From the NCBI GenBank assembly GCA_028622995.1, contig JAJQJQ010000074.1, forward strand, positions 124,001-188,000: a DNA stretch of 64,000 nucleotides, in the 5' to 3' direction. Below are positions 49,706-59,818 of the stretch, piece after piece. Every line of letters begins with the position of its first letter. Positions within the stretch are counted from its first letter, which is position 1. Below the pieces are notes generated by a model. The model searched no databases and was not told where the DNA came from. It was given only the letters and a program-made list of their open reading frames with translations. The position numbers and the translations under genes were made by a program. The DNA comes from Panagrolaimus kolymaensis (taxonomy: Eukaryota; Nematoda; Chromadorea; Rhabditida; Panagrolaimidae).

Positions 49706-50708
49706 TTATTTTTTCTTGAAAAAATCCATTAAACTTGATTGATGTTTTGCTCCTCCTTTGCCACCCTTTTTCGCGGCTGCTGGAGCTGGAGTTGGAGCAG
49801 GGGCTTTCTTTTTAGCTTGTGGTGGAGCAGTTGTTGAAGTTGAATCTGATTCAACCATTTTCTTTGTTAGACTTGTAACTAAAAATAAATTCCATTAAAA
49901 TTAGAATATTTGTGCTTCAAAGAAGAACCAATTACCTAAGAATCCTTCTTCGTCTCTAGTAGTTTCTGGAACCAATTTCATTTCTCTAATTTTATTTGGT
50001 CCTTTTTTGGATGAGGAACCCGCAACAATTTCAGGTTCATCTTCCATTTCAATATCTTCGACAACTTCTTCTTTAACAGTTTTTGACTTATTTGAAGTAT
50101 CACGAGGCGTGGATTTTTTAGTTCGAGTTTCCACAGATTTAACAACTTTTGCAGTTTTTCGAGGTCGTTTTCCTAATTCTTCCTTGCCGACGTCTTCCAC
50201 ATCTTCGATATCTGCATTTTCTTCGTCATCTTTTGTAAAAACATCATCCATCATTAAATCATCATCGCTATCTTCATTCTCAATTTTAACTAAAGCGTCC
50301 ATTTCAAGCTTTCTACGTCCACTCTTTTTAGATGGAATTTTAGTTTCTTCATTGTCAGCTATTTTTTGTTTTCTGCAAAACCAACGGCTTTTATTTTAAA
50401 GAAAAAATTAGATTGTTGAAACTAACTTGCTGGGTGAAGGAGTAAAGAAATCATCTTTAGATTTGATTGGAGTAGGATATTTTGGGCCTTTAGGTGAAGC
50501 CACAACATCTTTGGGTCTTTGACATTCTTTAGCAAATAACTTTTCTATTTTTACTTCATCTTTTCGCTTTTTTTCTTCTCTAGCTTTTATTGCCTAAAAC
50601 GAAAAATATATATATAAATTTAAATTTTATTTAGTTAAAAATATTTACATATGGATCAGGTTTAATTGAAAGTGGTTTTCGAGTGACTTTTGAATCTTTT
50701 GAATCCAT
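49706..50708 (-). CDS. DNA polymerase delta subunit 3-like protein, C-terminal region only
   Basis: Exons 50708-50649, 50593-50427, 50372-49936 and 49878-49706 give 278 residues. The protein is highly charged and probably disordered (SDDDLMMDDVF, GKRPRKTAKVVKS). Near the end, TRDEEGFLVTSLTKKMVES matches the conserved POLD3 segment before the tail. The last residues HQSSLMDFFKKK contain a PCNA-interacting box (Gln268, Leu271, Phe274, Phe275). POLD3 tethers polymerase delta to PCNA in replication and repair. The N-terminal winged-helix domain that binds POLD2 in the ~460-residue animal proteins is missing. ATG 50708 follows an AAAG, so further 5' exons are possible, but none are seen before the fold-back repeat at 50935. 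Confidence 0.65.
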
Positions 50709-50934
50709 TCTTTTAAAATCGAAAAGATTTATATTGTAAATAGTCTAAAAATTATTTTGTTATTTTGGATTAAAAAGTTTGCAAAGGAAAAGCAAATCTC
50801 AATAAAAAGCAACAGCATTTTATACTTGTTTTAATAATTGTTTAGTTGGATCAATTTTTTATGTTGAAAATAAACAGTTTTGAATTCAAACAATGACATA
50901 AGTGGGTAGCAAAACAAATTTGATGGGCATATAA

Positions 50935-51324
50935 AAGTCAATATCTGTAACAATCGAGCAAAAACGCAAAATTACTGCCAAGTGAACATTTATTTTCAAA
51001 CAAAATCAAGTGAGAAGTTTTATCAGCAGAATAAAATTCTTCATAAAATTTTAAGTAATTTGGGCTAAAAAAAAATTCCGTGATTGTACATCAAAAAAGT
51101 TTTCCTTCAGAGAAAATAAGAATAAACATTCTATAACGGTATTATGCTAATTTCCGATGAAGGAAAACTTTTTTGATGTACAGTCAGGGAAATTTCTTTT
51201 AGCCCAAAATACTTAAAATTTTATGGAGATTTTTATTCTGCTGATAAAACTTTTTGCTCGATCTTCTGTGTAAATTTTTTTTTCGCTTGGCAATCGATTT
51301 CTCGATTCTTACAGATATTGACTT
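50935..51324. repeat. Large imperfect fold-back repeat, ~170-bp arms
   Basis: The left arm (50935-51109) begins AAGTCAATATCTGTAA and ends TTTTCCTTCA. The right arm (51157-51324) is its inverted copy, beginning TGAAGGAAAACTTTTTTGAT. Matching inner blocks include TTTATCAGCAGAATAAAA and GGGCTAAAA. The ~47-bp loop is AT-rich. No coding frame is present. It is probably a degenerate MITE; no clean target duplication was found. It lies about 230 bp upstream of the POLD3-like gene. Confidence 0.8.
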
Positions 51325-52662
51325 ATAAAGAGAAAAAAATAGACAAAAAATTCAGGAAATTAAACGACTTTTGCCATTGCTTCCCATTAGAAGTTTCATA
51401 TACATATTTTATTCTCAAAAAATAAAGATAACACTAAAAACAAAAAAATAGATGTTTTTTTTATTTGTTTCTATCTTTTGGTTCTGGATCACAAACATGT
51501 TCATTTGAAGCCAATTAAATATAATCTTTTCCATTCTCAACTTTGTTTAATATTGCTGTTATTTTTTTGCCCCTTTTTCTACATTTGGTACATTCATAAA
51601 AAACGTTATGTCGATTCCGTAAATAACGATACCATAAATTATTATTTTCATTATTCAAATCTTTTACCATTAAATATTTGCTTTGGCCCCTAGTATTTTT
51701 TACCTTTTCTAAATAAAAGTTTGGGTGGTTAACAACTTTGAAAGTTGAATTAAGGGGCGTATATTTTTTCATTTCACATACATGTTCATTTTCATTTAAA
51801 ATTACATATTCTTCACCACCATCTTTTGGTCGAACAAGGTTTGCTTTAACATGCACCTTTTTTCTGTAACATTTTTCACATCGAAATAAATTGTCTCCGT
51901 TCTGACATAAAAAATAATAACATAAATTGGGATCGTTTGAATTAAATATGGCTAGACGCTTAGTCATTTTTCGGTTTAATTGGGGTCTTCCAACTTCAAA
52001 CTTGAAGAATGACTTTCTAACAATAACAAGTTGAGGTTCTTCAGGATCAAACTTAATAGGTTCACATTCATGTTTATTTTTACCTAGTTTGAAATATTCT
52101 TTAGGATCCTCTATTCTAATAAGTTTGGCTGATACACTTTTTTTAAATCGACTTTGGCATGCGCAACATTCCCAAATTTTTCTTTTTGATGCTGCGAAAG
52201 TATATTCATAACAAAGGGTTTTTTCTTCGTTTGCAAAAATTACAAGTTTTTCAATAAGTGTTCCGTGAATTTTTTTTCGTTTTAAAAATTTATAATTAGA
52301 TGATGGAATAAGTTTCTCATCGGCACTATTATTTAATGGATATGGAAGAGGTTGACAAAGATGTGGACGATCATGTACTCGAATAAATTCTCTTCCTTCA
52401 TCATCGTAGCAAATATAAGCTCTGATATTATTGATATGGTCTGCGCCATTTATGCAACGGTTACATCTGAAGTTTTTATCACATTGTACATATGTAAATT
52501 CATAGCAAAGTTCCTTGTTTTCTTGAAGACTGACGAAATGTTTTTTGATTGTTTTGCCATAAGTATTTTTTTCAATTATTTGATAGTCAGGTTTATAAAG
52601 TATATTGTAATTTATGTTCTTTTTTGAACTATAAGTTTGGGTTTCACAGACATGCTTAATCT

Positions 52663-54017
52663 GTTACTTTTGCACTTACGTGACCAAGCTTTCTTTTTCT
52701 TTTCTTTTTTTGGCTTTTTCTTTTTTGCGATTTTTTGCAATTTTGATTTATTTTTTAAACTTTATTCATTACAATAAAAAATGAAAAAACCTAAGACCTT
52801 TTTAATTACTAAAAGTTAGATACAAGGGTATTTTTTAGCAATTTGTTCCAAAAGGTGGAAGAATCGATCATGTGGAAATTTTTTTTGCCAAAGGAATTGA
52901 ATGATGTAAGAATCTAATAATTCACGGGAAGTACAGAATTCTTTCTTATGACTATTCTTCAGCTTCTGCCAAACAGATTCAATGGCATTTGTATGAGTCC
53001 CATCTTCTGTAACAAATTCAGTTAAATGGACTACAACTTTGTGTTCATATCCCAAGTCAGCTATTCTATTGTAAGCGGCCCATCCATCAGAAACAATTAT
53101 ACTTCCTGGGAGAATATGTTTTCTAATCAAAGGAAGCAAAGTATCTGCATCACGACGATCAATTGATACAATAAAAACTTTATCATTTTCATCTATGCCT
53201 CCAAAGAACCAACGATCTTCAGTTGGAGCACGTCCACGATGATATTTTGGCTTTAAAATTACAGTTTCGTCAATCTGTACTTCCACATTAGGACCGCCAA
53301 TTTCCATAGAAGTTGTTTCAAAAAAATGTTGACAAACATCCCGAAATAAATTACGCCAATCAACAATTGTGTGTTCGGAAATCGTTGTTCCATTATCACG
53401 AGTAACGTTTCGCTTTGCATTTTTTATTTGAAGTTCATCATTACTCCATAAAAATGCCAATTCCATGATCTAAACAAAGCTTTTATTTTAACAGAATCTT
53501 TTTTATATATTTCTTACGTCTTTGATGTGCAACCGGCTATTTTCAAAAAAAGAATCTTTCCGAAATCCTGCACGGGTTCTACAATCTTTACATCGAAATT
53601 TCCCATCAGTTTGGATGGTCATTGTGCCACCGCAAAGGTCTTTGACACAGGGACGTTCTTTCGAATAGAGTAAACCACATTGAGCCAACAATTCATAAAA
53701 CTCATCATCAGGTTTTGCTAATATTGCATAAAATTGTCGGTTTGACAAACCTCTGAACGAATGCATTATTCGACAATAGTGAAAATTTAATTTTTTGTGA
53801 TAAATAAATAAGTCCAATAGTTTGTTTTATTTTGAAACGTTTGCAAAAATTCGTCTTTTTTCTTCATTTTGTAATATATTTAAATGTCGGCAGATAGCAA
53901 TTTGTTTTCAAAATAAAGATAAAAAAAACTAACCAAAAAAATTCCTTCTTAGCGAACCGAAAAAAAAGCCAAAAAAAAAAGAAAAATAAAGCTTGGTCAC
54001 GTAAGTGCAAAAGTACC
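52663..54017 (-). mobile_element. Merlin (IS1016/ISXO2-like) DNA transposon, apparently complete
   Basis: The inverted ends are GTTACTTTTGCACTTACG and onward to CAAGCTT at 52663, and the reverse complement of GGTACTTTTGCACTTACG at 54017. They differ at one base over the first 29 bp and stay similar for about 55 bp. The host sequence CTTAATCT is duplicated at 52655-52662 and 54018-54025. An 8-bp duplication is expected for Merlin elements. One intact-looking two-exon transposase lies inside. Near-perfect ends and an exact duplication point to a recent insertion. Confidence 0.95.
52816..53766 (-). CDS. Merlin transposase (ISXO2-like DDE)
   Basis: Exons 53766-53518 and 53469-52816 give 300 residues. 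The N-terminal part has a zinc-ribbon (CVKDLCGG then FRCKDC, about 40-62), as in IS1595/IS1016-type transposases. The catalytic core has Asp150 in VQIDETVI, Asp211 in IIVSDGWAAY and Glu247 in THTNAIESVW, a DDE triad with the ~35-residue last spacing typical of Merlin. The flanking motifs WFFGGID and RRDADTLLPLI are family-like. It is encoded antiparallel to window numbering, in the same direction as the host gene. A 48-bp intron shows it is a eukaryotic element and not bacterial contamination. An upstream in-frame TTG extension is not a likely start. Confidence 0.93.
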
Positions 54018-55458
54018 CTTAATCTTATTTAGCTTAAGATAATTGTTTCCATTCATATCTTGACAAATTTTTGCTGAGACTTGTAATTTATTATTTTCAC
54101 AGCCACAACAATAAAATCTGTCATCCTTGCTATTATAAAAAAATTCATAGCCCATTTTCTTTTCCAAACTACAAAAAATAAATAACCTTTTCTTTGATAC
54201 ACCATTTTGCATATAAGAATCAATTTTAAAATTTTGAGCTTTGACAATGGTATTAGGATCTTCAAGCGTGGCTTCTACCATTTTATTTTCAATATCACAC
54301 TTGAACCTTTTTGGTTGTTGGCTAGAATTTATATATACATTTTTTTTACAAAAAGCCAATAATTACAATGAAAACTTACTCGGTTTCAAGAATCTCGCTT
54401 TCATTTTCTCTTTTCTCCTCAAAATGTTCAACGGAAAATGATGCATCACTTTCTTCCAATTCAAAATTTTCATCAGAAATATCATTTGCTTCATTTCTTT
54501 TACGTTTGAGCAATCTTCCTTCTCTAAAAATTATTATATATTCTTGTTTACTGAATCTCTTGGCTTACGTTTCAACCTTTTCCAAGCTTGGTTGTTCATT
54601 CGCATTATTTTCTATTGCTTCCGAAATGGTAGTATCAATGCTAACTTCTTCAAAGCCAACTTTTACCAAAAATTCAGAATATAATTCTTCATATTTTTCT
54701 TTAATCAAAACCAAATATTGTTCTCTTTCATCTTTTTCAAGTGATTTTAAAAAGTTGCAAACGAATTCTTTCAAACGATTAGAAAGACTTTCATTTGTTA
54801 GACATCCTACCAAAATTGGCTCGAAAAATCGTTGTTGAAATTCAGCAAAGAAAATATCAATGGCATTTGTAGTTTGATTTTCATTGGGATCCTATTAAAA
54901 AAGTGTTTATAATAAAAAAATTTAAATAAAGATTACAAACTTTGGCTTTTTGAATGACTTCAAATATTTTGTTACAGCTTTCAGTGGACGAGAAAATTAA
55001 TACAAAATCAAACTGATAAAGATCAGAAGCAAAAATAAATAAAATATTCTAAAAAATAGATTTTCGATTTAGCGTAATCAATTGAGTTTTCACTTTAAAT
55101 CAAAAATTGACATATGAAACTTACATTTTGTTTTATGACGTCTTGCTTGAAAATATATGGGCAAACTTTGAAATTTAAAAGCGTCATTTTTATCAAATAT
55201 TATTAGTCGTTATTAACTTACCGTATTCAGTTGAGGTTACATTTAAATTATCATTAAATGCTTCAAATCGATTTTGCATTTACCAAAATAACTAATTTGA
55301 TGGCTTTCATTAAACAAAAGCAATTCCATCATCAACTATTAAAAAGGATTGAATAGCAAAAACTCTGAAAAAAAAAATTTAGTTAAAACACCAAAAAAAG
55401 AACCAGATTTTTCAAAATAAAAATAATTGCAGAAAGCAAGTAAAAAAAGCGCGCCAAC

Positions 55459-55570
55459 CAGTGTTACATATTTTTTGGTTTATCGCCTCCACCTCCGCCT
55501 CCGCCTCCGGAGGTGGAGGCGCCTCCGGAGGCGAAGGAGGCGCCTCCGGAGGCGGAGGCGTGTAACACTG
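55459..55570. mobile_element. 112-bp GC-rich hAT-like MITE
   Basis: Ends are CAGTGTTACA and TGTAACACTG, flanked by the exact 8-bp duplication GCGCCAAC (55451-55458 and 55571-55578). The interior is almost wholly CCTCCG/CGGAGG units that fold on themselves. CAGTG ends with 8-bp duplications suggest hAT. There is no coding capacity. Confidence 0.9.
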
Positions 55571-56227
55571 GCGCCAACCATTTAATATTTATTAAAACGA
55601 TAACATCTTTCTTTCTTTTTTTAAAGTGTAAAAGTTGGTATTTTTGAGGAAAGAAGAAATTTATTTGTAACTCTAAATATACATACGTTTCTCCAAGGTG
55701 CAGTTATGTGCGCCGCCATTTTTTTTTATTCTTTATCATTTTTTTATTGTTTGTTGCATTTCTGCCTTTTCTAAGATTTTAGATGAACCAGGTACCAACC
55801 ACGTACGCAGACTGACAATTTTGTCAGTTTGAACTGACAGCCCCACTATTTTTTCACTTTTATGGACCAGACAACGAAATAAAAACGTTTTTTTAGGCGC
55901 TGTCAGTTCAAATTGACAAAATTGTTAGTCAGCGTACATGGTTGCCAGATACCATTTCCGTAACAGGCAAATTAATAAATATGAGACATTGAGCGCATAT
56001 TCCTCAAGACGCAATTTTTTGCCAATAGTGGACAAAGTTATCGGATAAATGGTGATTTTTATCTGCCGCATATATATATTCGAATGTTAAAAAAATCAGT
56101 AACCTTTTAGCAGATAACTACAGTAAAACAAAAAACAATAAAAACAAAGATCGGAAAATCTGCAAAAAATAAACAATAAATTATTTTATGATAGTTGTTT
56201 GTAAAGAAAAAACGTTATTCTTTCTTA
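55571..56227. other. Intergenic between copies C and E
   Basis: AT-rich apart from the fold-back element at 55796-55944. No gene seen. Confidence 0.5.
55796..55944. mobile_element. 149-bp fold-back MITE
   Basis: The left end CAACCACGTACGCAGACTG pairs with the right end, whose complement reads CAACCATGTACGCTGACTA; arms of about 44 bp run in to CTGTCAG. Flanks CCAGGTAC (55788-55795) and CCAGATAC (55945-55952) match at 7 of 8 bases, a likely 8-bp duplication. No frame. Confidence 0.7.
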
Positions 56228-59200
56228 TTATTTTGCTTCTTTTGGTTCAGGTTCACATACATGTTGAATAAAACTCAATTCAATATAATCATCATCGGTA
56301 TTTTCAGCTCTGTATAATTTTGCTGTTACCGTTTTGCCTAATTTTTTACAATTATAACAACAATAAGCATTTCTTGCGGGATTCCATAAATACGGGTACC
56401 ATAAATTATTATTTTCATTAGTCCAATCTTTGACCATTAAACGTTCGTTTTCACCTTGTGTAGTTTTTACTTTTTCAATATTAAAATTGGGTTTCTTAAT
56501 AATTTTTAAGTTATTAATAAGTGGAGCATATATTTCTTTTTGACAAATATGTTTGTTTTCACCCAATACCACATATTCTTCTTCGTCATTTTTGGGTCGA
56601 ACAATATTTGCACTTACATAATGTTTTTTCAAAGAACATTTAGCACATCGAAATAAGTTGCCGCCATTTATGCAACAATAATAAAAACATTTATTAGAGT
56701 CGCTTGCATCAAAAATAATTAAACGATTGGTTTCTTGATTTTTTTTGTTTATTCCATTCTCAAGCTTAAAGTTTGGTTTTTTAACAATTTTGATTTGGGC
56801 ATCTTCGGGATCAAATTTTACTGGTTCACATTCATGTTTATTTTTACCAAGTTCGAAATATTCTTTATGGTCCCCTATTTTAATAAGTTTGGCGGATACG
56901 GTTTTCTTTAATGGATATTTGCATGGCATACATCGCCATAAATCTTTTGAGCACTTTGTATATTCATAACACAAAGTCTTTTCTTCGTTCTCAAAAATTA
57001 CAAGTTTTTCAACTAATTTTCCTTTAACTTTTCTGTTTATAAATTGATAGTTTGGTGGTCGAATAATTTTTTCATCTTCATTGTAATTTACTGGATATGG
57101 AAGAGGTTGGCAAAGATGTGGACGATCATGTACTCGTATAAATTCATTTCCATCATCGTCGTGGCAAATAAAAGCTTTGATATTATTAAATTTATTTCCA
57201 CCTTCATGGCAGCGATAACACAAAAAGTTTTCAGCACTTGCTACATATGAAAATTCATAACACAAATCCCTATTTTCTTGAATTTTAATGTATAATTTCT
57301 TTAGTGTTTTGCCATGAATAGTTTTTTCATTAAATTCGTAATCTGGCTTATATACAACAAAGTAATTAATATTCATTTGAATACCATAAGTTCGAAGTTC
57401 ACAAACATGTTTGGCTTTACTAATTTTAACATAGTCATTTCCATCAGCATCTTGGCAAATTCTTGCTGTTAAACAAAGTTTTTTACTTTGGCAACCACAG
57501 CAGCAAAATTTATTAAATTTTTTAATGAAATAATAATCATATCCCATTTTCTTTTCAAGCGAAGTAAATATAAACATTTTTTTCATCTGCACACCATTTT
57601 GTTGATAAGAATCTATTTTGAAATTGGGAGCTTTGATAATTCTTTCATTTTCATTGAATTTGTATTTTTCTCGATCAAATTTAATCATTTCACAAACATG
57701 CTCGGTTTTGCCTAACTTAACATAATTTTGGCCGCTTTCTTTTAAATATAAAACAGCACCAACAAATCGCTTTTTTTGACAACGGTTACATTGGAAATAA
57801 TTTCCTTTATATCCACTATATTCATAACAAATTGATTTATCATCATTTGAAAAAATAACCAACTTTGATTTTTGAATGCCAAATTCTTCATAATTAAAGA
57901 TTTTAAAATTCGGTTCATGAACGATTTGCTTTGAAGCATCAAAGCCATAATTATCAGGATTATATTTGACTAATTTGCAGAAATGTTTAGTTTGAAGCAA
58001 CATAACACAGTCTTCTTTCTTTACATTTTGGCATACAACGGCTGTTCGATGACATTCTTTTAACTTTTTTCTATATTCTGCACACCTCCAACAAATATAA
58101 CGCTTATGAGTATTATCCCATCCATAAACATAACACATCGTTTTATCTTCAAGAGGAAAAATAATTAACTTTTTTCTTAGAATTCCATACTCATCATATG
58201 AAAGCAGTTTGAAATTTGGAGCTTCGATAATATTTGTTGAAATATAATCTTTGAATTTTTTTGTTGGTAGCCTAAAAAGATAATTCATTCATTAAAAATA
58301 TATATAATTTTTAGTTCAATCATACTCATTTTCACTGTTACAATCGCTATCAATGTTTTCCTCAAACTCTTCTTCAAAATCATTATCGGAAAAAGATGCA
58401 TCGCTTTCTTCTCTCTCGCAATTTTCTTCGGATCTATCCATTTCATCGTTAACAACCTGGATTGGAAAAGTTTGTTGATTTCTCCGTCTTTTACGTAGCT
58501 GTCGCTTTCTAAAATACAATATTTATTTTATCCTTTTTTATGAATTTTATAACTTACTCAACAGTCTCTTTTTCTTCTGATAAATCTTTAACAACTTTTT
58601 TTGAGCTGTTATCATCTTCATCGACGCTTCCATGACCAATTTTAGCCATAATTTCAGAATAAAAATCATCACCTTTTTCTTTAATTAAATTTAAATATTT
58701 TTTTCGTTCTTCGACAGAAATGGTTTCTAAAAAATTAGAAATAAATTGTTTCATTCGCGACGAAAAGATTTCATTTGTTTGGCATCCTGACAAAATTGGT
58801 TCAAAGAAACGCTCATTAAAAATTGCTTTGGATATTGAGTCATGAGTATACTATAAATTAAACAACTTTTGCATGGATGAATTTATTTTAATTAGCTTAC
58901 CTACCTTTGATTTACGTATAGCATCGAATATTTTATTACAGGTTTCAATGGATGGGAAAATAAGAATAAAATCAGACAAATAAAAACTCGAAGAACAAAT
59001 GCAAAATAAATTCTAAAAAAAGTTAATAATTATTTTCTGGAAATGCGATTATCACTTACGCTTTGTTTTATAATTTTTTGATCAAAAATATGCGGGCAAA
59101 CTTTGAAATCTAAAATATGCATATATAATTATTAAAAAAAGTTTCAATAGTGATTTTACCTTCTTCCAGTGGTGTTACCATCAAAGTTTTATTTATTGAA

Positions 59201-59268
59201 TTTACAGATATCTTGCATTTTCCAAAATATGTTATTTGATGGCTTTCATTAAACAACAATAATTCCAT
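56228..59268 (-). CDS. Seven-repeat C2HC-type array protein with N-terminal domain, copy E (intact)
   Basis: Exons 59268-59160, 59109-59060, 59012-58905, 58850-58558, 58508-58326 and 58271-56228 give 928 residues with no phase break. The N-terminal ~90 residues (MELLLFNESHQITYFGKC, FILIFPSIETCNKIFDAI) form a small domain that looks PH-like: beta strands then one helix. A helical region (SRMKQFISNFLETISVEERK) and a basic/acidic linker (KRQLRKRRRN, then DASFSDNDFEEEFEENIDSD) follow. The last exon encodes seven repeats with PNFK-type starts, LCYEY-like cores, CxxC and HVC. Exon lengths 109 and 50 bp equal those of copy F. It faces copy F head to head across 550 bp. A nuclear nucleic-acid-binding role is inferred only from the basic linker and zinc-finger-like repeats. 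Confidence 0.83.
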
Positions 59269-59818
59269 AGTTTCTGACTAAACAAATAAATTTAAAACGC
59301 TACTATTATAGCTAAAGAAATTTACTAAGAAACTGGAGATTTATTAATAAAAAAATATAGCTTTTGCAAAAAATTTATTTTTTTAAAATAATGGAAAAAT
59401 GAAAGGAATCAAGGATAGCTTTGTTTATGGCAAATTGTGTTTGTTGTTTGTCTTTAGAGAATGAATTATGGCAGAAAGCAAAGACAATAACAAAAAATAA
59501 ATGAGATTGGTGACCTATTTATTCATTTCTTTCTTGATGTACTCATACTGATTTATTCTATACCAGTCATTGTCATCTTTGAATGCCCACTTGAGGCAGA
59601 AATAAAAGGGCTTTTTCAAACAATATCCCCCTTTTAAAAAAATTGTTTTTGGCTTTGCCATTTGCAAGTGATAGTTTTTTGTGCCTTTCTTTTTGCACTT
59701 ATATTGCATTTCAAACTACAAAGAAACTATCTCATTCTATTTTTTTCTTTCACAATAACTTGTTTTTCTTAGATTTTGCTTTTTTACAATATAATAAAAA
59801 AAAGCTACAAAAGCAGAA
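59269..59818. other. Head-to-head promoter region of copies E and F
   Basis: 550 bp between two divergent paralogues, so it may act as a shared promoter. No TATA box stands out, and no gene is supported. Confidence 0.5.

Larger units (their letters stand above)
51461..55332 (-). pseudogene. C2HC-type array protein copy C, decayed and split by a Merlin element
   Basis: It starts at ATG 55332/55329 like copies E and F (MELLLFNESHQISYFGKC). Lesions: in exon 1 the homologous continuation (FEAFNDNLNVTSTEY) is in a different frame from the start; the acceptor before exon 2 reads TTTTAA instead of TTTTAG; a 1,355-bp transposon (52663-54017) interrupts the repeat array after LKLNKIK; and TAA at 51517-51515 replaces a Glu codon 18 codons before the normal end (LASNEHVCDPEPKDRNK remains readable). 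Exons 4-6 (54887, 54522 and 54321 onward) are otherwise well conserved. The array has five repeats, lacking the first two of copies E and F. Outside the listed lesions it aligns closely to copy F. Confidence 0.88.

Noticed and set aside
52816..53766. Bacterial insertion sequence or contamination
   Set aside because: The ISXO2-like transposase has an intron, Merlin-type ends and an exact 8-bp duplication within a nematode gene.
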